Origin: Paenibacillus_AB hodogayensis
GTDB lineage: Bacteria; Bacillota; Bacilli; Paenibacillales; NBRC-103111
DNA length: 64,000 bases
Reading direction: 5' to 3'
NCBI RefSeq assembly: GCF_039536325.1
Contig: NZ_BAAAYO010000002.1
Span: 62,001-126,000 of the forward strand
Below are positions 26,361 through 33,232 of this stretch, one piece after another. A program made the position numbers and the translations under genes. The notes beneath the pieces are model-generated. The model had not been told where the DNA came from. It worked only from the letters and a program-made list of their open reading frames with translations, and made no database searches. Positions within the stretch are counted from its first letter, which is position 1. Each line of letters begins with the position of its first letter.

Positions 26361-27105
26361 AATTCGCTTCACCAACCTTTCTGGACTTAGAAGATGAAGA
26401 AGCAGGATATCGCTCCAAATCCTTCTTGGTGATCCGGTTAACGGATGCAAGTACTGGCAATCCAAGATGTTGCCGTATATCCTTCTCGTTTTTGAGCGAA
26501 TCGTCCAACATCTCCAGCAAATACACAAGGCCTAAAGATACCAGACACGAGGCTACAAAGGCCATCATGAGAATCAAGATAAGGTTCTGTCGGACCGGTT
26601 CCGGATTATCGGAATGTTTCGCCGGATTGACAATCGTAATGTTGTCTGCTTTCATGATTTTCGATATTTCCGTCTTTGCCAATTCCGCTACCGAGTTGAC
26701 AATCGTAACGGCATTCTCGTGTTTGGAATTGAGCACGCTTATGGTAAGCACCTGAGAATCTTCAACAGTGCTGACCTTGACTCTTTCGGACAGTTGAACA
26801 GACGAAAGCCCTAGCTCCGGGTGCTGCTCCGCCACTCGATCCATAATGGCCGCAGTCGTAATAAGTTCCTTGTATGTATTTACTAGTTTGATTTGCGCGG
26901 TTAATGTAGTGAGATCAAGCGAGACGATACCAGTCGCATACTGATTCGTATTGGTTACGACTAACTTTGTGCTAGCCGAGTAAACTGGTTTAACCACATA
27001 CAAGCTTACTGCTGCAGTTGCCAAGCATACGGTCAGGACAATAAGAGCGATTATCCAAAAGCGCTTGCGAATCATGGCCAAAAATTCCTTCAATTCCAAG
27101 TCCAT
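26341..27105 (-). CDS. cpsC: CpsC/Wzz-type chain-length regulator and kinase activator
   Basis: 254 residues with the two-helix Wzz architecture: N-terminal membrane helix (about 16-38), a conserved VYSASTKLVVTN strand after it, an extracellular region, the NPAKHSDNPEPVRQNLIL proline motif before the second helix (about 175-198), and a short cytoplasmic tail with LGLPVLASV. In Gram-positives this subunit activates the CpsD kinase at the membrane. GGAGGG lies before its ATG inside the end of the PilZ gene (16-base overlap). Confidence 0.9.
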   Translation of the reverse strand: MDLELKEFLAMIRKRFWIIALIVLTVCLATAAVSLYVVKPVYSASTKLVVTNTNQYATGIVSLDLTTLTAQIKLVNTYKELITTAAIMDRVAEQHPELGLSSVQLSERVKVSTVEDSQVLTISVLNSKHENAVTIVNSVAELAKTEISKIMKADNITIVNPAKHSDNPEPVRQNLILILMMAFVASCLVSLGLVYLLEMLDDSLKNEKDIRQHLGLPVLASVNRITKKDLERYPASSSSKSRKVGEANYVGINQ

Positions 27106-27533
27106 AAAGGTCCCTCCAAAAATTCAGATGAAATCGTACGCACATAACGTCCGTATGCGCGGATGGCCGTACGAATAGTGAACGGTCTCGTATATGCCAT
27201 TCGGATTAGTTGTCCCGTCAAAGCTTCCTTTCTTCGCTCCCCGATCAAGAACCGGATCCCATACTCCCATACGCCTGCTTCGTTCCTGCTCCAAACCATA
27301 ACTCCCCAAAAGGACATCGAGGTCGTATCCCACAGGGCGGGAATCTTGATGATACAACCTTTCTCGACCGGAAAACATAATTGGCTCGAAATGCGCATAC
27401 CGCCAGGGCCTATATCGTGTATATTCATTGGGAATCGACCGTTGGCTGCGATCACATTTCCGATGCATAGCAGCGTAGCGACCGTCCGAATAGGCGTGGA
27501 TAGATAGATACGGAAATATGCTCTTCTTTTCAA
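27090..27533 (-). CDS. PilZ-domain protein, probable c-di-GMP receptor at the head of the EPS operon
   Basis: 147 residues. The PilZ consensus is visible: Arg4-x3-Arg8 in KRRAYFRIY and the D40-x-G-x-x-G45 motif in HDIGPGGMRIS, followed by beta-barrel strands and WEYGIRFL. The start is a TTG at 27533 with a GGGGGGG ribosome site five bases upstream; an overlapping reading frame (27124-27558) lacks any domain. As the first gene after the operator-controlled promoter, and coupled to cpsC, it probably links c-di-GMP to EPS assembly. The binding motif is slightly non-standard (Gly in place of Ser), so ligand binding is inferred. Confidence 0.75.
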   Translation of the reverse strand: MKRRAYFRIYLSTPIRTVATLLCIGNVIAANGRFPMNIHDIGPGGMRISSQLCFPVEKGCIIKIPALWDTTSMSFWGVMVWSRNEAGVWEYGIRFLIGERRKEALTGQLIRMAYTRPFTIRTAIRAYGRYVRTISSEFLEGPLWTWN

Positions 27534-27551
27534 TGTGTCCCCCCCAAAAAT

Positions 27552-27610
27552 GATACATTATGTATCATTAACATAACACCTACTTTATGATACGTTTCGT
27601 ATCTTGTCAA
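27552..27610 (-). promoter_or_regulatory. EPS operon promoter with two GATAC-N5-GTATC operators
   Basis: On the minus strand TTGACA (27605-27610) and TAAAGT (27582-27587) are 17 bases apart. The spacer is filled by a perfect operator, GATACGTTTCGTATC (27589-27603). A second perfect operator, GATACATTATGTATC (27552-27566), lies 37 bases downstream, about +15 to +30. This is the classical arrangement for strong repression. It drives PilZ-cpsC-cpsD and probably the whole EPS transcript. Confidence 0.82.
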
Positions 27611-27629
27611 GCGATAAAAAAAGCCCTGC

Positions 27630-27893
27630 TCAACGATCTGTCATTTTCTTCGACCTTGTGCGTGACTTCCCCAAACTAACCCTTTCGCGGGATTGTACTC
27701 CTCCGGTTGTTGATTCGTCTTCCGTATACTGAAGACGCGATAAAAACTGGTATGCTTTCTTAGGATCAATTTCTAGATATTTCATCACTTCGAAAATATC
27801 GATGTTCACTTTTTGTTTCATAGCGCCCCCGTTCTGAAACGTCTCAGCCGCTTGGAATAACGAATCTTCCACATATTTTCCTTCGTCAACCAT
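27630..27893 (-). CDS. Small hypothetical protein
   Basis: 87 residues starting MVDEGKYVEDSLF; AAAGG lies five bases before this ATG, preferred over an upstream ATG at 27929. The middle (MKQKVNIDIFEVMKYLEIDP, then KKAYQFLSRLQ) reads like a short helical domain; the tail is Arg/Lys/Ser-rich and probably disordered. I recognise no family. It sits between the EPS promoter and the divergent XRE gene, so a regulatory or small accessory role is possible. Coding status is likely but not certain. Confidence 0.5.
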   Translation of the reverse strand: MVDEGKYVEDSLFQAAETFQNGGAMKQKVNIDIFEVMKYLEIDPKKAYQFLSRLQYTEDESTTGGVQSRERVSLGKSRTRSKKMTDR

Positions 27894-28064
27894 GATACCT
27901 TTCCGTGGGTTGTGATCCGTTCCCCCCATAAGTCACGTGCAAAAGACGAATGTATATTGTACAATAGAATCCGACAATGTGTTAAATTCGACATTTTTCA
28001 TTCTATTTAGCCCTTACCTGTCAAAGTTCATTCCCTGTAGTTTTCTTTCACCTTTTTTATTTTA

Positions 28065-28079
28065 GATACAGTTCGTATC
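28065..28079 (+). promoter_or_regulatory. GATAC-N5-GTATC operator upstream of the XRE regulator gene
   Basis: A perfect site, GATACAGTTCGTATC, lies 126 bases before the XRE start codon in an AT-rich, T-tract-containing region. TTGTTT (28135-28140) and TATACT (28159-28164), 18 bases apart, are a possible downstream promoter. The site would allow autoregulation, or control of the divergent small gene. Confidence 0.65.
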
Positions 28080-28205
28080 AGAGTCAAGTTATTATTTTTT
28101 TATGTTTTTTTTAGCTTGCCTCGTATATAACTTCTTGTTTCAACAGGGTATTAGTGGATATACTTATGCTGTGTTGATAATTGAGCAAACTGGGAGGACT
28201 TAATA

Positions 28206-28577
28206 ATGGCTAGATGCGGAGACAGAATAGCGTACTTGCGAGAGAAGCGTGGCCTCACTCAAGAAGAGCTTTCCGTCAAACTAGGAATATCACGCGCCGC
28301 CCTATCCCATTACGAAACGAACCGAAGAGAGCCGGATTACGATACGTTAAAAAATATTGCCAACTTCTTTGACATCTCATTGGATTACTTACTGGGACGT
28401 ACCAATGATCCGCAATCGGTATTAGATCAAGAAGTTCGGGATTTCGTCGACAGCTTGGAATTGTCCGATGATAGCATTTTGGATAAATTCGCTCTTACCG
28501 TCGACGGGCGTAAACTAACGGTTGAGGAGGCAAAACGGTTCATAGCTTTCGTTCGGGCAGAACGCTCCTTGAAGTAG
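28206..28577 (+). CDS. XRE-family transcriptional regulator (candidate EPS repressor)
   Basis: 123 residues. Residues 7-61 form an HTH_3 domain (LREKRGLTQEELSVKLGISR, ALSHYETNRREPDYDTLKNI), ending in the DISLDYLLGRT hallmark. The C-terminal 55 residues (SDDSILDKFALTVDGRKLT, EEAKRFIAFVRAERS) form a small helical domain seen in short Bacillales XRE proteins and may mediate dimerisation. GGGAGG precedes the ATG. It is divergent from the EPS operon, like SinR-type control in B. subtilis, but the conserved box here, GATAC-N5-GTATC, differs from the SinR box. That this protein binds it is inferred from location only. Confidence 0.88.
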   Translation: MARCGDRIAYLREKRGLTQEELSVKLGISRAALSHYETNRREPDYDTLKNIANFFDISLDYLLGRTNDPQSVLDQEVRDFVDSLELSDDSILDKFALTVDGRKLTVEEAKRFIAFVRAERSLK

Positions 28578-28593
28578 ATCCTTTCGAAGAAGT

Positions 28594-28631
28594 TAGGCAT
28601 ATCCTCAAACTTAAAAGTTTGGATATGCCTA
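28594..28631 (+). terminator. Stem-loop after the XRE gene
   Basis: An 11-bp stem (TAGGCATATCC / GGATATGCCTA) with an inner CAAACTT/AAGTTTG pairing, starting 16 bases after the stop codon. No long T tract follows, so it may be a weak terminator or stabilising hairpin. Confidence 0.6.
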
Positions 28632-29383
28632 CTTGATTCACCTCATTAAGTTACCTCTCTTCATAAAAACCTTCGAAAAGTCCTTCAGGATTTGCCACTC
28701 ACATCCAGCGACATAGGTAGATGTAGTTAAATCGTTTGCATGAACTCTGCTTGCACAGGATTGAGATTCAATCGTCCAACTAGATTTTATCTCGAAAACA
28801 AAGTATATCCTGAGGCCAGTTTGACGTTGCTAATCCCATGTACTATTGAATGGGATTCTTTGGGCTGTCACGTTAACTAAGCGCTTTTTCTCAATTGGCA
28901 TTAATCCCTGTGGAATGTACGGTGTTTAAGCTAGCATCCGGCGCAGCACGGGAGACTCCACTTTTTCGTTTTTCATTTTGTTACAATAAAACACCATAAG
29001 ACCTATTGAAGGCGCTAATACCACCAGGCCGCAACAAGTCAGACGACAAAACAACGGAGACTCTGCCTGTAAACAGGAAAGCTCCGTCTCAACTGCTCAA
29101 CGGCCGGTCGCTCGGTCGCCCCTTGCCAAAACGGTATCTTCATCTAGTTAAACGGTATCCATTGTACGGACCGATCCCTTACAGCGCAAAGGATGGGAGC
29201 TTTGCTGAATAAACATTATTAGCTCTGACTTTGTACTGGCTCGTGCAATCCTTTGGACCATAGAAAGGTTCATTTTGGTTTAGAGCGGTCCTCCAGATGT
29301 CCAGTAAGCAAGAAGGCAACAACAGTTTCCCGATGAAACCAAGACCACAACAATTCTTTAAAATAACTCCCCAAAACAAACAA
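28632..29383. other. Gene-poor stretch with promoter-like relic
   Basis: No convincing gene in this stretch; the few short frames lack ribosome sites and protein-like composition. It contains a copy of the promoter/leader found at 40.53-40.57 kb: TG-t-TACAAT at 28979-28987 and GACCTATTGAA at 29000-29010, with the same 18-base offset as in that copy. A CCTGT-AA-ACAGG hairpin with flanking CGGAG/CTCCG lies around 29053-29090. AACGGTATC occurs twice near 29130 and 29151. It also marks the change from the AT-richer EPS side to GC-richer DNA. Confidence 0.5.
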
Positions 29384-29405
29384 CCTCCCACAAAAATGTG
29401 GGAGG
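29384..29405 (-). terminator. Intrinsic terminator for the ceramidase-like gene
   Basis: A perfect 9-bp stem (CCTCCCACA / TGTGGGAGG) with a four-base loop. On the minus strand it is followed by TTGTTTGTTTT. It lies about 130 bases beyond the stop codon of the ceramidase-like gene. Confidence 0.75.
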
Positions 29406-29535
29406 GAGAGAGCAGGCTGGTGAGAACGATTGTATGTTACACGCGCTTACCCTCGTTTGATGATGACGACAACGGGTTGTGCTTAGGCCAGCCGTACAAG
29501 GACGGGCAGGTCGCCTTTAGATTCAGCCACAGCGT

Positions 29536-30828
29536 TTATTGTTGAACCAGCCTGACGATCGCCTCCTTGATCGCCTGCTCGATCGACAGGTCGTAAGGCG
29601 AAGGTCTTCCGCTCGCATAAAAAACGTCATGCGCTTCGAATCCGCCTTCCTTCAATTGGGCCGCCGTCGGGATATAGGTCGTGTGCCCGTTGCTATAGCC
29701 CATCGGCAGCACCTTGCCGCCGAAGACGCGCTTCGTATAGAGCCCATACTCCACCACAACCTCCCCGTTCATCGCCAAAAACGCCAGTCCGTCCGCCAAT
29801 CGGATATACCCGATCCACAACAGCTCGTACGGGACATTGCGATCGGGATGGTCCAGCAGCATGCGGCTCCACGTACCCAAGCCGTCCGACTTGTCCCTGT
29901 GCTTTTCGAGCTCATCGGCGGAAGGTTGCGACAGGAAGGGGAGCCGCACCTGTGCGCTGCGGCACTCGAACGGGACGAAGCGAAGCGGCTCCATTCGGGA
30001 GACGAGCACCCCCAATACGGTTGCCGCCAGCTCGCAGCCATAGCGGGACACTTCCAGATTGGAGCCGGCATAATACCGGCCGTCACGGACGACGGCAGGC
30101 CTGATGTCTCCGCAGCACCCTTGCAAATAGAACACGGTCGCATCATGCCCGAGCGCCGCTTCCACCTGCTCCACCGCCACGCCCGGAAATTCCGACGAGA
30201 AGGCGTTGTCATACGTCGTCGTCGGATGGCAAGCATAGTGGATGAACACGCATTTCTCACGCCCGTCACGCTTCCGGAACCGGATCACCGTCACCTCCGG
30301 ATCGGTCGGCCCCTCGTCGCATGGCGCCATGACGATCTTGCCGTCTTCCCGTTTCCGCCGGTTTGTGGCGAAACCGCAGCTGCCGCTGCCCCGCTCGGCG
30401 GCAACCGGCTCCAGATTGGCGATCGCCCGCTCCACCCCTTGCACGATCGACGTTTCGAGCAGCTCAATGAACGTGCGGTACGGACCATCGAACGCTTCTC
30501 CGAATCGGCTTCCGGGGCACGGGGCTGAATGGGTATGCGTGCCTTGAAAAACAATCGCTTCACCCGGTATGCCCCATTGCTCAAGTAGTTGCTTTCGCAA
30601 CGAGTCGATTCTTTGATCGACGAAATAAATGATATCCGCGGAAACGACAACGGCATATTGGGGTCGACTCCGTTTGCTTGTGTATTGAAATACCGCCACT
30701 CGTGCATAGAGCCTGCGTACCGACTCCGACGCTGCATCTTGACGCAGCGGATGGGCAGGCTGCAATTCGGCCGGGAAAGTCGGAGTAATATCCATTTTTG
30801 CCGTTCCCAGCAACACGTTCGTATCCAT
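29536..30828 (-). CDS. Neutral/alkaline ceramidase-like hydrolase
   Basis: 430 residues. The sequence follows the N-terminal catalytic domain of neutral/alkaline non-lysosomal ceramidase: GTAKMDITPTFP at the start, QGTHTHSAPCPG (zinc-binding His pair), HYACHPTTTYD, SSEFPG and YLQGCCGDIRP. The fold is used for amide or glycoside hydrolysis of lipids or sugars. The ATG at 30828 has GGAG eight bases upstream; an earlier in-frame codon lacks one. No signal peptide, so probably cytoplasmic. The C-terminal domain of full ceramidases is missing, as in many Paenibacillus homologs associated with carbohydrate loci. True substrate unknown; sphingolipid is unlikely to be the natural one. Confidence 0.75.
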   Translation of the reverse strand: MDTNVLLGTAKMDITPTFPAELQPAHPLRQDAASESVRRLYARVAVFQYTSKRSRPQYAVVVSADIIYFVDQRIDSLRKQLLEQWGIPGEAIVFQGTHTHSAPCPGSRFGEAFDGPYRTFIELLETSIVQGVERAIANLEPVAAERGSGSCGFATNRRKREDGKIVMAPCDEGPTDPEVTVIRFRKRDGREKCVFIHYACHPTTTYDNAFSSEFPGVAVEQVEAALGHDATVFYLQGCCGDIRPAVVRDGRYYAGSNLEVSRYGCELAATVLGVLVSRMEPLRFVPFECRSAQVRLPFLSQPSADELEKHRDKSDGLGTWSRMLLDHPDRNVPYELLWIGYIRLADGLAFLAMNGEVVVEYGLYTKRVFGGKVLPMGYSNGHTTYIPTAAQLKEGGFEAHDVFYASGRPSPYDLSIEQAIKEAIVRLVQQ

Positions 30829-30878
30829 CCTATCTTCTCCAGTCGTTATGATAAGCCCTCGCCGCATTCATAAACCAT

Positions 30879-32984
30879 TTACCCGATATATTCGATCAAA
30901 CAGAGCGCAAGCGGATTGAAATTGGATACATCGGCGCCCGCTACCAATTGCAGCTTCCGTTTCTTATCGGAATCGCAGACAAACATAACCTCCTCGCTAA
31001 CCTGAAAGCCGTCGCGGTGTGCTGCCGGCGCCGCTTGCGCGAGAACGGTAGGGACCGTCTCCGTCGTTTGCACCGTGAAGGTCGCGCTATCCGATTCGGT
31101 TACCGCGCCGGTCGGAGCGTACAAGGTGACTTTGGTAACAATCGCATGGAGCGGGAGCTCTATGTCGACAAACCCGGAATTAGCGGGGAACTTGCCGTCC
31201 GGGCCTTTTATCGATACGATGTGCCTGCCTAATACCGCCGTACTAGCCTTGTTGTATCCATACACCATATTCCAGATTACAGCCCTGGTATCTCCGTTTC
31301 CCCGGCAATGATGGAAAGTGATTGGCGGTTGTCCCCCCGTGTTGCTCGTACCTGTAGGGGTATATAGGATGAAGTCGGAAGGGGATGCTTTTTTGGCGAA
31401 CTGACAATTCGTATAAGAAACATTATGCGGAAACTTAAACGAGTTTCCGGTGTATGCATACTCGTGAATACCCATCAGATTACATTTATCGAATGAAATC
31501 ACCGGCATTTTTTCGTTCGTAGACGTGAACTTGGCTACCATCCAGCTCTCCGCCCCGCTCTGGAAAGCCTGCGCATCGGCATCGCAGCTTATGAAGGAAA
31601 CGTTTCCGTCATTCCATTTGCAATCGATTAACTTTCCGGCTCCGTATTTGGTCTCGAATCTGGCCCCGATGCACAGAAATCTCTGAACGCCATAGGAGTG
31701 AGCGCCTCCATACAACTTGAAGAAAGTTCCTCCGGCTGCACTCGTATGGATGTAGCTGCCGCCCCATATATTGATGTTGCCGCCCTTCTCGAAATGAAGA
31801 AAATCGCCTCTCGTCACTTCGAATTGACAAGCAAAAAAGTTGTAGTTCAGAAACTGATCGCTAGCATTGGAGGCTTCCGCAAACACGACTTTGTTCCAAG
31901 ATCCGTAGAAACCGCAATGATAGAACGAATATTCGCTATTTGTATTATTGCCCTGCAATTTCCAACCGTAGTTAAAATCAATAAAGTCGCACATGCTGAA
32001 CGTGTAGTTTTGCGCGCCTCCCGTGGAAAACGAGAACATAAAGTTTGTGTTTTTCGTAAAATCGCCGATAAACGTAATCCCCTCCATATGAATATGGAGC
32101 CATTTATCGTTGTTGTAAAACAAGTAGCCGTCATTATTCGCCGGCTTGAACAGCACCTTCGTAACGCCGCGGCCCGCACCTTTAATAACCAACCCCCTTG
32201 TCCGGATAGCCGTAGCGGAGAAAAGCCGCGGATCGTCCGCATTCAGAACAAACGTTCCCGGAGGCAGCTCGATGACAGCGTTTCCTTCATTGTTCACGCC
32301 AAATATATCCGGTCTGCTCGTCGTCTTCGACAACAGTTCAGTGACAGCGCTCTCAAAAGCAGCCGTTGCGTCCGCCCCTCCGGTAGGGTCGGCCCCTTTG
32401 GACAACACGTTGATATGGTGTCTGAACCGAATGGCAAGCTGCTCTTCATGCGCGCTCAAGCTGACGGTCCGGTACATTCCTCCGCTAAATTGGACGTTGT
32501 CTCCGACAAACACGACAGAAGTGGAGTTGCTAAGCGCCGCATCGAGCTTGTACGTTCCGGGCGGAAACCATACCTCCTTCTTGCCGGCGAAGATGGCGGT
32601 ATCGATCGCACTTTGAATCGATGGCGCATCGTTTGCCAAGCCGTCACCCACCGCTCCGAAGTCGCGCACACTGATCCGTTCGCGCAGCTTGTCGGCAACC
32701 GTCCGCTCCGGAAGCGTGCTTGCATATCGGAACATGATCTGATCAGCATCGGAAGCTTCCGGTCCTCCGTATACCGAATTTGTGACAGAAGCTTCCCCGT
32801 TCATGGCGTTCAACAATACGCCGGAAGCTACGGCAGCGCTCGTGACGCCAAGGGTCGTAAGCAGTTTGCGCCGGCTCATCCGCTCCCCGCTTTCGGGCCT
32901 CTCCAAATCGTGAAGTCCTCCATCTTTTCCGGCGAGAGGCGGCTTCTCGGTTTCTCTACTGCTGGATGGTTTGTTAACGCCCAT
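30879..32984 (-). CDS. Tat-type secreted pectate-lyase-fold protein
   Basis: 701 residues. The N-terminal 70 residues hold a charged leader, then SRRKLLTTLG and an Ala-rich hydrophobic stretch, a Tat signal. Then RDFGAVGDGLANDAPSIQ and VWFPPGTYKLD (first Pectate_lyase_3 start), followed by SKGADPTGGADATAAF (a second), and beta-helix coils to about residue 600. The last 100 residues form a beta-rich domain. The ATG at 32984 has GGAGG seven bases upstream. It shares the phrase YR-x-TLPERTVADKLRERISV with the next gene's TERSVGDKLRESVSV. Predicted secreted carbohydrate-binding or lyase protein; no catalytic residues can be assigned. Confidence 0.72.
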   Translation of the reverse strand: MGVNKPSSSRETEKPPLAGKDGGLHDLERPESGERMSRRKLLTTLGVTSAAVASGVLLNAMNGEASVTNSVYGGPEASDADQIMFRYASTLPERTVADKLRERISVRDFGAVGDGLANDAPSIQSAIDTAIFAGKKEVWFPPGTYKLDAALSNSTSVVFVGDNVQFSGGMYRTVSLSAHEEQLAIRFRHHINVLSKGADPTGGADATAAFESAVTELLSKTTSRPDIFGVNNEGNAVIELPPGTFVLNADDPRLFSATAIRTRGLVIKGAGRGVTKVLFKPANNDGYLFYNNDKWLHIHMEGITFIGDFTKNTNFMFSFSTGGAQNYTFSMCDFIDFNYGWKLQGNNTNSEYSFYHCGFYGSWNKVVFAEASNASDQFLNYNFFACQFEVTRGDFLHFEKGGNINIWGGSYIHTSAAGGTFFKLYGGAHSYGVQRFLCIGARFETKYGAGKLIDCKWNDGNVSFISCDADAQAFQSGAESWMVAKFTSTNEKMPVISFDKCNLMGIHEYAYTGNSFKFPHNVSYTNCQFAKKASPSDFILYTPTGTSNTGGQPPITFHHCRGNGDTRAVIWNMVYGYNKASTAVLGRHIVSIKGPDGKFPANSGFVDIELPLHAIVTKVTLYAPTGAVTESDSATFTVQTTETVPTVLAQAAPAAHRDGFQVSEEVMFVCDSDKKRKLQLVAGADVSNFNPLALCLIEYIG

Positions 32985-33151
32985 GTACATTCCTCCACAT
33001 ACAAATTGCAATCAAGCTTGCTTCTTCATTGTATAGAACAAAGATATCGGAACCTAGAGCATTCGATTGCAGGAAAATGGTATGCAGATGACGTCTTCGG
33101 GGGGTGCATGGTAAAATGAATGCATTTTGCAAGTTTGCTTGAAATAAAACG

Positions 33152-33210
33152 AGAACGGCTGCCCCGTTGATAGATCTTTGACATAGATCCAATCCAAGGA
33201 GCGCCGTTCT
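33152..33210 (-). terminator. Long hairpin after a beta-helix gene, possible terminator
   Basis: An 8-bp outer stem (AGAACGGC / GCCGTTCT) encloses 43 bases; the minus-strand continuation is CGTTTTATTTC. It begins 22 bases after the stop of the 33233-34849 gene on that strand. The long loop is atypical for a terminator. Confidence 0.45.
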
Positions 33211-33232
33211 TTATAAACAATGAGTTCTATCG

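Noticed and set aside
27124..27558. Alternative minus-strand frame over the PilZ gene
   Set aside because: Starts inside the operator, has no recognisable domain, and competes with the PilZ frame that has the RxxxR and DxGxxG motifs.
29006..29212. 68-codon plus-strand frame in the gene-poor stretch
   Set aside because: No ribosome site and no similarity to the gene behind the matching promoter copy at 40.5 kb; treated as non-coding.
29539..30528. Plus-strand open frame of 329 codons
   Set aside because: Antisense to the ceramidase-like gene; His/Arg/Pro-rich shadow composition.
31698..33119. Long plus-strand open frame of 473 codons
   Set aside because: Antisense to the Tat beta-helix gene, no ribosome site, and composition typical of a reverse-strand shadow in GC-rich DNA.
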